DNA from: Anthracocystis setariae
Taxonomy: Eukaryota; Basidiomycota; Ustilaginomycetes; Ustilaginales; Ustilaginaceae
Direction: 5' to 3'
Assembly (NCBI GenBank): GCA_928724745.1
Contig: CAKMXJ010000042.1
Location: 558,001 to 622,000 of the forward strand
DNA length: 64,000 nt
A model generated the notes under the pieces. The model saw only the letters and a program-made list of their open reading frames with translations. It was not told the origin of the DNA and did no database searches. The position numbers and the translations under genes are program-made. Shown one piece after another: positions 7,385 through 16,829 of this stretch. How positions within the stretch are numbered: position 1 is the first letter of the stretch; each line of letters starts with the position of its first letter.

Positions 7385-10213
7385 CTAAGTGTTGGCGCCG
7401 AGACCCGTGCTACCATCCACCACGAATTGCCAGAAGGACGCGTCAAAGTTGAGAAGCTCCTCGAGCAGTTGTGAGTCCGACATGTGGTGCTGTGTGCCTC
7501 CAAGTCCTGCCAAAACGTCTGGTTGGGTCTGGCCAGCATTGATGGGCACCGGAATTCGAGATTCCCACCACATCGGTTCGCGCGATACGGAGCCATCCTG
7601 CACCGCGGTAGATACCGGTGCGGGTTGTGCGGGCACGGCGCCAGAGTATACATTGTCCTGAGCGAAATGGGCGTGACCAGTGAAATCCTGTGCATTCGGT
7701 CTTGACGTTGCCTCCCAAGCCAAATGCGCCAACCCGGGCGAGCTACTGTCGCTAGAGGTGTGCTTTCCGTCCGTGCTCGCCGTTCGTGCACTGGCACTGG
7801 CACTCGCCGAAAGCAGAGCCAACCCTTCAGCAGCATTCTGCATCTGCCCAGCATTGTTGCTTGCCTCTTCCTCCCATGCCTCCTCCACATCATCTCCGTC
7901 CTCGACCCGCACTTCATCCGAGGGCAGACCGCTCAGCCGCATGGCACGATGCAGGATGTTCTGCGTCTTCCTCGCCTCGGCGTTGTACGAAAGCTGCGAC
8001 ACTGCTTCAAAGATGGTCACCACGTCTCGGCGAAGTTGGTCAGTGCTGGTCAAGCCAAACTCGTGCGATTCCGTTTCGGGATCGTATTGCTGTCTCGCAT
8101 GCAACCTCACGAGCGGAATTGAGAGGTTGACTGCTGCCTGAAGAAGCGACTGACATACCCATCCAAGGAAGATCTGCGACGATGAATGCGACTGAAGCGT
8201 CCGGATCACAGGAATGCACTGGATGCACCGACGCGTATTCTCAACCGCTGCCACTTCCATGTCGGCCAGAAACGTCGAGGGGAGCCAGGCGGCGTGCATG
8301 CATTGGGCATGGTCGATGGTCCTCTGCTTCAACTCGGCTAGGAAGTTGGAACTGACAGTCCTGTGCTGTTCGTAATCGTCTGCGCCGTCGCGTTCGGAAT
8401 CGTTCAGGCTCTCGAGGCGATCCGAGAGCAGCAGCCAAGCTCGGCATAGGATCGAGGTCATGTAGAACACTGCATGGTTGCACATGAGGATACACGCCAT
8501 CGCTTTTGCCTCTACTGGGTCAGCATCGACGATGTTTGCGTTGACAACCCTCTCGAATCCGAACCCATGCTGTGGGAGGATCGTCGTGTGCCATTCTTGG
8601 AGTCTGGCAAGGATCTGGCGTGTCTGCCGAGCCATGTCGCGCATTTCTTCCCTAGTGCATTTGCTGAGCGCCTCTGGTTGGAGCAGACGCGCTTCGGTCT
8701 TGGTGACGAGCTCGACGATAGCCGGGTGTTCGTTGGTGACCGAAGCGAAAACACACACGAAGTTGCGCGAGAGGGCACATTCTTCGTCCGACTTCTGACG
8801 CCAATTGAGGAAGGGGTGCGATCCTTCGGGAGTTTGATGGGCTGCTGTGCCAGTGCTGTGGTCGGTTTGAGGCCAAGCCTCCAGGGGTGGAAGCTGCCGA
8901 ATCCCTTCTAGATGAGGCTTACCAATGTTGAAAGCCTGAATGCGTTGTACTACACGGGCGTATCGGCAGTGAAAAGCCATCCATTTGGCCGACATGAGCA
9001 CTTCGTTCATAAGGACTCTGCGTCTTTCCACTTGTGCTTGCGTGAGCCCCAGCCATGAGGGATGCAACTCGTTGTCGAATCCGGCACGCATACTGCATGT
9101 GATGGCACGTTCGGTGAAACGACCCATGGGTACTTCTTTGCCGATGCAGCGAAAGTAAAGGCTGATGTTGAGCATCATCTCCAACATATCACAATTCTCT
9201 GCTTCGGATCGACCCTTGCGCAGCGCTGACATTGCTTCGACCGTCCTGACTGCTTCCTTCATCAGCTTGGTGTGCAAAGTACGGACAGGGACGGCGCAAT
9301 GGACCGTACGCTTTGGATTGTCCGACAGAAACAGGCATGAGCAGGCAACAACCGTAAGCACCTGGACGACAAAGACGTCCGAGATCGCCTGGCGTTGACA
9401 AGCGTGTCGCCAGCGTGCGACGAAGCGGGCGGGTTCGACGCAATTCATGAGCCAATCCGCTTCGACAAAAAGGTAGAGCATCATGAAGTGAGTGTCGATG
9501 AGAGGCGGCAAGATGGAACGAAGATGATGCCATCGATGACGAGCTTCGGGCATGGGAGGGTCGTTTTCGTCCGGGCAGTCTTCGGCAAGGTCGAGGTGAT
9601 ATTCGGTGCTGTCCGGAGTGGAGTTGAAGCCATGGTGAGGGGATAACAGCACCGATGATGAGCGCTGGCAAAGAAGATCCTCGAGTCGCCCGATGGCTTG
9701 CTTCATATTCTGCATCTCATCGTTGATCTGCTGATCTGCGTGCTGGCTGGAGTACGACCGGCCGGCCACGGATGGTCCTTGAGCGGAAGCAGCGGCTCCC
9801 AAACCTCTCGAGGGCGATATCCCAGCCCTCTTCCTCTTTTGCTGACGTGCATTGCTCCTTTCCGTGTCTTGCACTGATTGTCGGTTGTCGTTCTCGTTCA
9901 ACTCAGGCATAGAGGAGCTCACGGGCAGAGGTCTCGGCTTGGATGCTGTTCTTGTTGGTGTTGACGTTCCTGAGACGGAGATCTGGGCAGTCGAAGCTAC
10001 TGAACCGGATCCACTCGGATCAGTACACTGAGATGCTGTACCCCTGAGGACACAAGAAGAGCATGGCCGAGCATGATCGCACTTGGACTTGCGTGTTCTG
10101 CACGGCAAACAGCTCACTTTGGTGCGCCTCGACGATGCTTGCGATGGCAGAGTAGATGCTGGAGATGAGTGTGACTCCTGGAAGGAATGCGTTCCGGATG
10201 AAGAGCCGTCCAT
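7385..10213 (-). CDS. Zn2Cys6 fungal transcription factor
   Basis: The frame extends upstream to 10321, but that codon is TTG; the first ATG is at 10213, giving 942 residues in one exon. Near the N-terminus (residues about 33-62) is a zinc binuclear cluster, CLPCRTRKSKCDHARPCSSC then a further Cys, preceded by basic residues and followed by Ser/Thr-rich linker. Around residues 180-205 a segment (MKQAIGRLEDLLCQR) could dimerise as a coiled coil. A long helical middle region follows (FMMLYLFVEADWLMNCVEPA and after), typical of the fungal-specific transcription factor domain, then an acidic stretch and a C-terminal tail ending STGLGANT. It should act in the nucleus; targets cannot be read from the sequence. 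It is divergent from RRP8. Confidence 0.85.
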   Translation of the reverse strand: MDGSSSGTHSFQESHSSPASTLPSQASSRRTKVSCLPCRTRKSKCDHARPCSSCVLRGTASQCTDPSGSGSVASTAQISVSGTSTPTRTASKPRPLPVSSSMPELNENDNRQSVQDTERSNARQQKRKRAGISPSRGLGAAASAQGPSVAGRSYSSQHADQQINDEMQNMKQAIGRLEDLLCQRSSSVLLSPHHGFNSTPDSTEYHLDLAEDCPDENDPPMPEARHRWHHLRSILPPLIDTHFMMLYLFVEADWLMNCVEPARFVARWRHACQRQAISDVFVVQVLTVVACSCLFLSDNPKRTVHCAVPVRTLHTKLMKEAVRTVEAMSALRKGRSEAENCDMLEMMLNISLYFRCIGKEVPMGRFTERAITCSMRAGFDNELHPSWLGLTQAQVERRRVLMNEVLMSAKWMAFHCRYARVVQRIQAFNIGKPHLEGIRQLPPLEAWPQTDHSTGTAAHQTPEGSHPFLNWRQKSDEECALSRNFVCVFASVTNEHPAIVELVTKTEARLLQPEALSKCTREEMRDMARQTRQILARLQEWHTTILPQHGFGFERVVNANIVDADPVEAKAMACILMCNHAVFYMTSILCRAWLLLSDRLESLNDSERDGADDYEQHRTVSSNFLAELKQRTIDHAQCMHAAWLPSTFLADMEVAAVENTRRCIQCIPVIRTLQSHSSSQIFLGWVCQSLLQAAVNLSIPLVRLHARQQYDPETESHEFGLTSTDQLRRDVVTIFEAVSQLSYNAEARKTQNILHRAMRLSGLPSDEVRVEDGDDVEEAWEEEASNNAGQMQNAAEGLALLSASASASARTASTDGKHTSSDSSSPGLAHLAWEATSRPNAQDFTGHAHFAQDNVYSGAVPAQPAPVSTAVQDGSVSREPMWWESRIPVPINAGQTQPDVLAGLGGTQHHMSDSQLLEELLNFDASFWQFVVDGSTGLGANT

Positions 10214-10664
10214 CTTGACGTTCCGACTATAACGTCCAGATGGATGACAGTGGTGGATCAAGGTTGGGTGAACGGAAGAGCCGAGGGATGCAGGGGCTTT
10301 GATGGCGTCTGTTTCCGACAACGCTTTGATGCGGGAAAGTGATAGGCCGAGCCAAGGTGAAGGCAGCCTCGAAGCTGAGCTCTCTGCAGTATTTCAGCAG
10401 CAAGTTGCTTGAAAGCTTTGCGGTCAAGAGTCTGTATAGGCAGGAGAATGGTCTGGCTACATGGAGCGGAAGGATGAATGGAGAGCGGCGGATGAAGATA
10501 TCTGCACATCGCATGACCCGCGGGAGCCTCCTCCGAGTTTCCGCGGCTATGTTTTGCGCCCGCCGCCTCGAAACCTCTTTTTTTTTCCCACGACACAACT
10601 TTGAAAAGTAAAATTCCTCTTTCTTCGTCCCTCGTATGATCACACATCACCTGGCTTTGACAAT
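10214..10664. promoter_or_regulatory. Shared divergent promoter between the Zn2Cys6 factor and RRP8
   Basis: This 451-bp region separates two divergent start codons. A T-run lies at about 10578-10587, about 80 bp before the RRP8 ATG, which would fit a nucleosome-depleting tract. I recognise no named binding site and no gene. Confidence 0.4.
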
Positions 10665-12290
10665 ATGGCGAGCCTCGACCTTGATCAGCTGCAAGCAGAG
10701 CTCGAGCTCAAACGCTCAGCTCTCGCTGACAGCATCCTATCCAAGTTGCCAAATCTTGGCGGACCCTCTTCGGCTCCCGAACCTTCAGTGCCTCACCAAT
10801 TTTCCAGTCGACCGAGACAAGCCAATCTGGGTGTCGGAGCAACGCCGAAAGGAACGGGTGTAGCTCCGAACGGCAAAGCCAGGAGCGCAGCTGACCTGCG
10901 ACTGAAAGGCGCTCTTACGGCAAAACGCAAGCGATGGCAAGACGAGGAGCCCACTCGTCACGCTGCCGATGACGGGTCGGACGAAGAGGAGGTTAGCAGA
11001 GCCGAGGCGATCGGTGCCAAGAAGAAGGCCAAGCAAGTTGCTCCAGCAGCATCGCAGAGCAAGAATGGAAAGGCGTCAAAAAAGGATCCCTTCGCGGCAA
11101 CGGGTATTGAAGTGCAGAGGGCGCAGCAGAACCAGCCGCGCATCGTCGTTGTAGATGGCGAGGAGGTCGATCTTACTAAACTGAGCAAGACGCAGCGCAA
11201 AAAGATCAACAAACAGCTCAAGGCACAGCAGTCTTCCACCGACATGGTCCACAACGACGCTGAGGAAACGACAGAGCTTCCTACTCCAAAGAAAGAGAAA
11301 TCGGCTCAGCCGCAGCCTGTTTCGACTCCCGCCAAAAACGCATCCGCTCCCAACATTACCCCAGCCGGCAACGCCCACAAATCCGCAGTGCTGACGGCGC
11401 TACAAGCGCAAATGCTCTCCAAGCTTTCGGGTTCACGCTTCCGTACCATCAACGAGAAGCTCTACACTACCGCCTCAACGCAGGCAGTCTCCATGATCGA
11501 CGCTGCGCCAGCTACGTTTGACGAATACCACCAAGGTTTCCGCGAGCAAGTCAGAGGTTGGCCTAAGAATCCCCTTGATCGCGTTGCGGATCTGTTCGAC
11601 CCGTCCACTTCTACCTCTTCCCCAGCCAAAACTAAAGCCAAGGGAAAGAGCCAGGCTGCAGCAACGCCAGCAAATGGAAATGCGAAAGCGCGGTTCACTC
11701 CAGGTGCCTTGGTAGTTGATTTAGGTGCTGGCGAAGGCGGTCTGGCCAAAAAGTTAGTACCTAAAGGGATCAAAGTGCTGTGTTACGATCTAATCACCAC
11801 CAAAGATGGGTGGGTTAGGAAGCAAGACACTGCTGCTATTGGTGGGTTGCCGCTACCCGGGTATTTTGACGAACAAGACCCGCTGGGATTGCAAGCTTCT
11901 CCACACGATGCAGCGCCAGGCGTGGCAGATGTCGCTGTCTTCTGCTTGAGCCTCATGGGTACCAATTGGATGCATATGATCCTGGAGGCCAAGAGGGTGC
12001 TGCGTGTCGGTGGAGAACTGATCGTCGCAGAAGTAAGCAGCCGGTTCGATGGATTCGACAAGTTCATCAACGTCGTCAAGATGGCAGGCTTCTCGTTGGA
12101 GAGCAAGGACGCAAGCAACACGCACTTTGTGCTGTTCGAGTTCGTCAAGCTGAACCATAACAAGCAGTTGCAGTACGTTGCAGCAATCCACAAAGAAGAG
12201 GCAGGAGTCGATCCGCACAGCGCGACGCTGGACGAGCTAGCAGAATATGGAAAGACCTTGTTGAAGCCTTGTATCTACAAACGTCGCTGA
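10665..12290 (+). CDS. RRP8: rRNA-processing protein 8, 25S rRNA adenine-N1 methyltransferase
   Basis: The single exon encodes 541 residues from an ATG at 10665. The first 280 residues are Lys/Ala-rich, low complexity and probably hold nucleolar targeting signals. The methyltransferase domain starts at YHQGFREQVRGWPKNPLDR (residue about 287) and includes the SAM motif VVDLGAGEGGLAKKL (about 350-364), VLCYDLI, then VAVFCLSLMGTNW and the motif GGELIVAEVSSRF. These are hallmarks of Rrp8/nucleomethylin, which makes m1A in the large-subunit rRNA and supports early ribosome assembly in the nucleolus. About 17 residues before VAVFCLSLMG look like a lineage-specific insertion (EQDPLGLQASPHDAAPG). It converges with CDT1, 228 bp apart. 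Confidence 0.93.
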   Translation: MASLDLDQLQAELELKRSALADSILSKLPNLGGPSSAPEPSVPHQFSSRPRQANLGVGATPKGTGVAPNGKARSAADLRLKGALTAKRKRWQDEEPTRHAADDGSDEEEVSRAEAIGAKKKAKQVAPAASQSKNGKASKKDPFAATGIEVQRAQQNQPRIVVVDGEEVDLTKLSKTQRKKINKQLKAQQSSTDMVHNDAEETTELPTPKKEKSAQPQPVSTPAKNASAPNITPAGNAHKSAVLTALQAQMLSKLSGSRFRTINEKLYTTASTQAVSMIDAAPATFDEYHQGFREQVRGWPKNPLDRVADLFDPSTSTSSPAKTKAKGKSQAAATPANGNAKARFTPGALVVDLGAGEGGLAKKLVPKGIKVLCYDLITTKDGWVRKQDTAAIGGLPLPGYFDEQDPLGLQASPHDAAPGVADVAVFCLSLMGTNWMHMILEAKRVLRVGGELIVAEVSSRFDGFDKFINVVKMAGFSLESKDASNTHFVLFEFVKLNHNKQLQYVAAIHKEEAGVDPHSATLDELAEYGKTLLKPCIYKRR

Positions 12291-12518
12291 CAAGTCAGAA
12301 CAAAACGAGGTCTCGATGCTGATCACGCGACTTGCAACAAGGGCAGGATGGTTTGGATGTGATGGCATTGCATGTGTGAACTTGCTAAAAGTGTGATTGC
12401 GTGTGACATTGTGTGATGTGCCGTTGCATGAAAGACTGAGCATGCTCATCATGGATCGGTATCCGTCCGACACTTTCGGCTTGCCTCACGACTCCATCGA
12501 CGAACAATTTCCCTCCCC

Positions 12519-15500
12519 TTACTTGGCATTCAACTCACTGGCTATCTTTGCTCGCACCTCGTTCAGCCTCCAGAGATTCCCTGTCTCTTCATTCCTACCC
12601 AGCCTTACATACTCCTTTCCTCCGCCCATTCCCCCGTCGCTCGGATCCAACACGATCAAAAACCCAGGCGCAATCTTCCCCAACATCTCGATCGCACTCC
12701 TGCATTCCCTCGCACTCAACTGGATCTTGACGCTCTTACTGAGCTTGTTAAGCAAATCGTGCATGGGGATCGTGGGCGAGCGAGTGATTCCGGTGGACGA
12801 CAGCGTCGTGCCGTTGGAGAACAGCATGAAAAGGATGCTGGAGAGTTCCGGAAGGCGCGAGACCATCGCACGCTGTGACAGGGCTTGCATGGGGGTCAGA
12901 TCAGATTGGATAGACGAGGAAGACGTGGCGTTGGCGAGCGACGGGAGCGAAGCAGTGCGTCGAAGTTGCTCCTTCGCTGCAATGCGCTCGCGCAGAGTCA
13001 TGCCTGCAGTGGAAATCGATGTGGGGATCGACGGAGCGACGCCAGAGAGGGCAGTTGAGGTGGTGAACTTGACTGGTTTCTTAGGTGTGTCGTTGATGCC
13101 TAGTCCGATCAATGACTTCTCCTTGTTCCTGTGCGGTGTTGCAAGAGGGACTGTGAGTGAAGGAAGCGTTGCGAGCGGTACGGGGCGCACGACCTTCGGA
13201 TCGTCAACAGGGAAGCCCTCGTGCCAAGCTATCAATTCTTGCCCCGCCGCAGGCATCTCTCCCGTGATCGCGGAGGAGAAAGAAGGCAAGCTGGACATGG
13301 ATTTGCTGCTCCTCGACTCGGTGTGCAACACTTCATCCATGAGTGCTTTCTTCCCTGGTACCCTTGCGGCTTTTCCTGGCGTCAGATCCTGCTCCTCCTC
13401 GTCTTCTTCGGACAGAGTGCGGGCATCGAGCTCGGCTGGGTCGACGTGGAAAATCCTCTTGCCCGCTCTTCTACCGCCTGATCTCGTCGCTGATGGAGTG
13501 AGCAACCCTCCGGCTCCCATGACGACTTCCTTCGGCGGCGGAGGAAGACCATCATCCTCTTCAGCATCGCTATCCGCAGAGATGCCAAGACCGACATGAT
13601 TGACTTTCTTCGAAGGCGATGGCGGGACCGAAATGCCATTCTCATCCAGCCACAGCTGATGATACCTGCCACACCTCTCCCTGAGTCTTCTGCTCACTTC
13701 AGCCTTGCGAACTTCTAGGCCATTGTTCCACATGGCTACCACCGACATGCCCTCCCTGGCCTTGACGGCGCCCATCGAGCTCCTCAGTTTTGGTGAGCTT
13801 GGCGTGGGTGAGATTGCTCTTTGGACTCGCTTCTTAGGCGAAGCGAGCATTGGAGATTTGAGGTTCATCCGCGGACTTGACGAGGGAGGAGGAGTAGCGA
13901 AGCGAGTAGGCATCTTCGGTGTGCCACGTACGCTCTCATCAAACCCTTCCATGGCCGACGAAGACGACGGGAGAATGGGCGAGGATTGGACTTGCACCCC
14001 GCCAAACCCAACGGATGGGGGTGGGGTAGATTCGCGGACGATCCGTTTGATCTCTAGTTCGATGCCGATACCCCAGTCGAGCGCTCTTCTGCCTGTACGA
14101 GGGTCCATCGAGCGAGTTTTGGTGATGATGAAGCCTAGACCTTTCACTTGTTCTTGCTCTTCCAAAGGATCGTCGGATGCGGACTTTTGGTGAAAGTCTG
14201 TCCAAACACTCGCCAATCGTCTAAGTTCGGTGGGACCCAGACGACGACCTCCGGAACGCTCCACGAGAGGTCGAAGAGCTGAGTAGGAGATGAGGTTTGG
14301 GAGACGGACCGTCTTAGTCTTCTTCCTTTCCGAATTCGAGGCGTCTTGATGGTCCGAGTCAGAATCCGAGGCATCGGAGGACGATTGAAGCGCAGCACTG
14401 GAACAGCCAGCAGTGGCGAGGTGGACCACGAGCGCATGTTCGAGTGCAACATGGAGCGACAGTAAGCTCGAATAGAAGGATGGAAGTGGCAAAGCAGACG
14501 AAAGCGTGTGCTTGAGTTCTGGCAGAATCACCTCTTCGGTTGCTGTGGTATCTTCGATCTCGCTATGCGACAGCCGGATAGGTTCCTCCAAGTGCGTCTT
14601 TTGCTTTTGAAATAGAGCGGGAGCGCTGGAGGAAGACGGAAGAGTTGCACCGCGAAACACTGCCGCCGCTTTCTCTGTTGCCATCGGCGGAAGGCGTACA
14701 CCTTTGGCCCTCTCCCTGACCGTGCGCGGCGTGATATAGTTGCCATCTTCTTCCGCATCTTGGTCCACGATGCCACGCAGTGCCTTGTCCTTTGGCGTGT
14801 CGCCCAATCTGGCGAGTAGAGGGCTTTTGCTCGGACTTCCGAGTGCAATGCGGGTTCCCTTGCTTCTACCTGGAGTGAGAACCAGACCGTCCTCTTCCTC
14901 TGTTCCGGACATCTCGGCCTCGCCCGTAATCAGCCGTCGGGGAGTTGCATCGAGCGTACGCGGTGTTTTAGTTGGCGACGTATTCTTCGGTGGCGTGACC
15001 ATCTTTCTCTTATTGGGTGAGGAGGAGGAGGAACTTGAAGCAGCAGTTGTTGAAATGGTCTTGATGGGGGACTTGGGCAGCATCAAGAACATCTTTTTGG
15101 TATCTGGTTCTGTGCGGACCGAGATAGGCGACATGTGTGTTGGTTCCAGCAGGGGAGAGGAGCGATTAGCGCGCGGGGTGGCTGGTGGCGTGCCCAAGAA
15201 CGAGGTCGGCATTTGGTCTTTCTCCGATGTCAAAAGTCCAGCCGAGGAAGAGAAACGGGATGGTGAAGAAAGGAGGCCTTGCTGATTTTCAGCTATCATG
15301 CGATCGACTTCTCCATCTTCTGGTGTCCGTAATCTTGTCCTCGTCTGCCTCTTTTTGGGTGTTGTTGGTTTGGATGGTGATGCGAAAGACGCAGACACGG
15401 TCTCTGTTGCTTCTTGGGATGCTTCTGCTGCCTTGATGGTGGACGATGTAGCATTTTTGAGCGGCTTACCCTTTGCAGACCGGCTGCTTGGGTTGTTGCG

Positions 15501-15557
15501 ACTGATCGAGGCTTTACTTGCTGCAAAGTGGGCAGCGATTCCCCTATTTGGCGCCAT
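12519..15557 (-). CDS. CDT1: CDT1-like DNA replication licensing factor
   Basis: The frame reaches 15641 but only through a TTG; the first ATG is at 15557 (MAPNRGIAAHFAASKAS), giving 1012 residues. The N-terminal third is disordered with many SP/TP sites (for example SPSKP, TPKK, SPIKT, TPRR), fitting control by cyclin-dependent kinase. A folded region at about 345-500 (SALPLPSFYSSLLSLHVALEHAL, LISYSALRPLVERSGGRRLG, WGIGIELEIKRIV) resembles the central winged helix of CDT1. A C-terminal region (TLRERIAAKEQLRRTASLPS to the end) resembles the MCM-binding winged helix. CDT1 loads MCM2-7 at origins with ORC and CDC6 in G1. The acidic, Ser-rich insertion between the two folded parts is long. The call rests on motif pattern rather than alignment, so it is likely but not certain. 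Confidence 0.75.
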   Translation of the reverse strand: MAPNRGIAAHFAASKASISRNNPSSRSAKGKPLKNATSSTIKAAEASQEATETVSASFASPSKPTTPKKRQTRTRLRTPEDGEVDRMIAENQQGLLSSPSRFSSSAGLLTSEKDQMPTSFLGTPPATPRANRSSPLLEPTHMSPISVRTEPDTKKMFLMLPKSPIKTISTTAASSSSSSSPNKRKMVTPPKNTSPTKTPRTLDATPRRLITGEAEMSGTEEEDGLVLTPGRSKGTRIALGSPSKSPLLARLGDTPKDKALRGIVDQDAEEDGNYITPRTVRERAKGVRLPPMATEKAAAVFRGATLPSSSSAPALFQKQKTHLEEPIRLSHSEIEDTTATEEVILPELKHTLSSALPLPSFYSSLLSLHVALEHALVVHLATAGCSSAALQSSSDASDSDSDHQDASNSERKKTKTVRLPNLISYSALRPLVERSGGRRLGPTELRRLASVWTDFHQKSASDDPLEEQEQVKGLGFIITKTRSMDPRTGRRALDWGIGIELEIKRIVRESTPPPSVGFGGVQVQSSPILPSSSSAMEGFDESVRGTPKMPTRFATPPPSSSPRMNLKSPMLASPKKRVQRAISPTPSSPKLRSSMGAVKAREGMSVVAMWNNGLEVRKAEVSRRLRERCGRYHQLWLDENGISVPPSPSKKVNHVGLGISADSDAEEDDGLPPPPKEVVMGAGGLLTPSATRSGGRRAGKRIFHVDPAELDARTLSEEDEEEQDLTPGKAARVPGKKALMDEVLHTESRSSKSMSSLPSFSSAITGEMPAAGQELIAWHEGFPVDDPKVVRPVPLATLPSLTVPLATPHRNKEKSLIGLGINDTPKKPVKFTTSTALSGVAPSIPTSISTAGMTLRERIAAKEQLRRTASLPSLANATSSSSIQSDLTPMQALSQRAMVSRLPELSSILFMLFSNGTTLSSTGITRSPTIPMHDLLNKLSKSVKIQLSARECRSAIEMLGKIAPGFLIVLDPSDGGMGGGKEYVRLGRNEETGNLWRLNEVRAKIASELNAK

Positions 15558-16030
15558 TCTGGCGTAGATCTTCTCGTATCGGACAGCAAGTGGATCTACT
15601 ATGGGTAGAGGGAAGTGATGGACGATGATAACCGCCGTCAAGATCAGGCGTCGTTATGGTGTGGTGGTAGTCCAGATCTCGAACAAGTTGGACAGCGGGA
15701 AGCGGCCCAACGGATGGGTTACAGGTGGCGCTGTAGAAGTCTCGTTCAACCTTCTTGAACCCTGAATAATGCATTTAACGCCAAAAGAAGACGCGCTCAA
15801 TTTTTCGCACTTGGAACAATAGGTACGACGTAACAGACTTCCAAAAAATCAACATTCGGGCGTCCTCCACATGCTACTCGGGCATGAATTTCGGGTTGAA
15901 GCATTTCTCGACCTCGCAGCGATCATGCTACAGGGCAACCATCGACCTTTGCTGTCCGCTCCAACGCACACTGTTACGATAGCAAGCCAAGGAAAGAGCC
16001 TTCGATACTTGACGAGAACCTCGATCAACT
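15558..16030. promoter_or_regulatory. Divergent promoter between CDT1 and the DUF924 gene
   Basis: This 473-bp stretch lies between two divergent ATGs. I see no gene and no recognised MluI-box (ACGCGT) or other named cell-cycle element. Short open frames here lack homology cues. Confidence 0.35.
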
Positions 16031-16669
16031 ATGGCGAACCTTTTAGGAAAGACGTTTGAAGAGATTCTTCGAACTCCACCTCCTTCGGTCACATCTGGTG
16101 TATCTGCACTCTTCGACATGGCGGCATTATGGATTGCGGCTGGACCTGAGAGGTACTTCTCAACCAGCCAAGAGTTTGATCGTCAGCTAGTATCGAGATA
16201 TTCTACCATCTACCCGCTCGTCCACAAAGAAGAGATCACTCCTGGCCACCTACCCCCCTCGCAACAACATCTCAACCCGCACCAGCATCTTGGGATGATC
16301 CTCCTGCTCGACCAATACCCACGCAACGCATTCCGCTCCAGTCCCGACCAATACCAAAGCGACGCCCTCGCACGCAAATATGCCACCATCGCAATCAACC
16401 AAAACCTCGACTCCAAAATCAATAACCCAACCCTTACCACCTTCTTCTACCTCCCCTTCATCCACTCAGAAAACCTCGTCGACCAGGAAAAAGCAGTCCA
16501 CCTAGGCCAATCCCTCGGCGACCCTTTCCTCGGCTTCGCAAAGCAACACAGAGATATCATCAAACGCTTCGGTCGCTTCTGCCACCGCAACTCCGTCCTC
16601 GGCAGACAAACTACCGCCGAAGAACAACGATGGCTAAACAACGACGCCCCCGCCTGGGCCAAATCCTAA
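16031..16669 (+). CDS. DUF924 family protein
   Basis: The single exon starts at an ATG at 16031 and encodes 212 residues. Features of the family (alpha-helical, TPR-like) are visible: AALWIAAGPERYFSTSQEFD, then HLGMILLLDQYPRNAFRSSP, then TTFFYLPFIHSENLVDQEKA, and near the end FAKQHRDIIKRFGRFCHRNS and AEEQRWLNN. DUF924 is found in bacteria and fungi; its molecular role is not established. Length agrees with the family. It is convergent with the FHL1-like gene, leaving a 160-bp gap. Confidence 0.88.
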   Translation: MANLLGKTFEEILRTPPPSVTSGVSALFDMAALWIAAGPERYFSTSQEFDRQLVSRYSTIYPLVHKEEITPGHLPPSQQHLNPHQHLGMILLLDQYPRNAFRSSPDQYQSDALARKYATIAINQNLDSKINNPTLTTFFYLPFIHSENLVDQEKAVHLGQSLGDPFLGFAKQHRDIIKRFGRFCHRNSVLGRQTTAEEQRWLNNDAPAWAKS

Positions 16670-16829
16670 CACCACCCCGTCATACACAGTCTAAAGCCAA
16701 AACAAAAGGCACAGATCGACAGCCAATTCTGTCTTCTATACATTACATCCGTGACCACAACTCTTGTACAGCACATCACACCCCATTCAATACAATGATG
16801 AATACCCCTGCCCCCTCTCCCTTCTCCTC

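Noticed and set aside
12397..13599. Plus-strand open frame of 400 codons opposite CDT1
   Set aside because: Shadow of the minus-strand gene; composition (Ser, Gly, Val-rich) and lack of a domain fit an antisense artefact.
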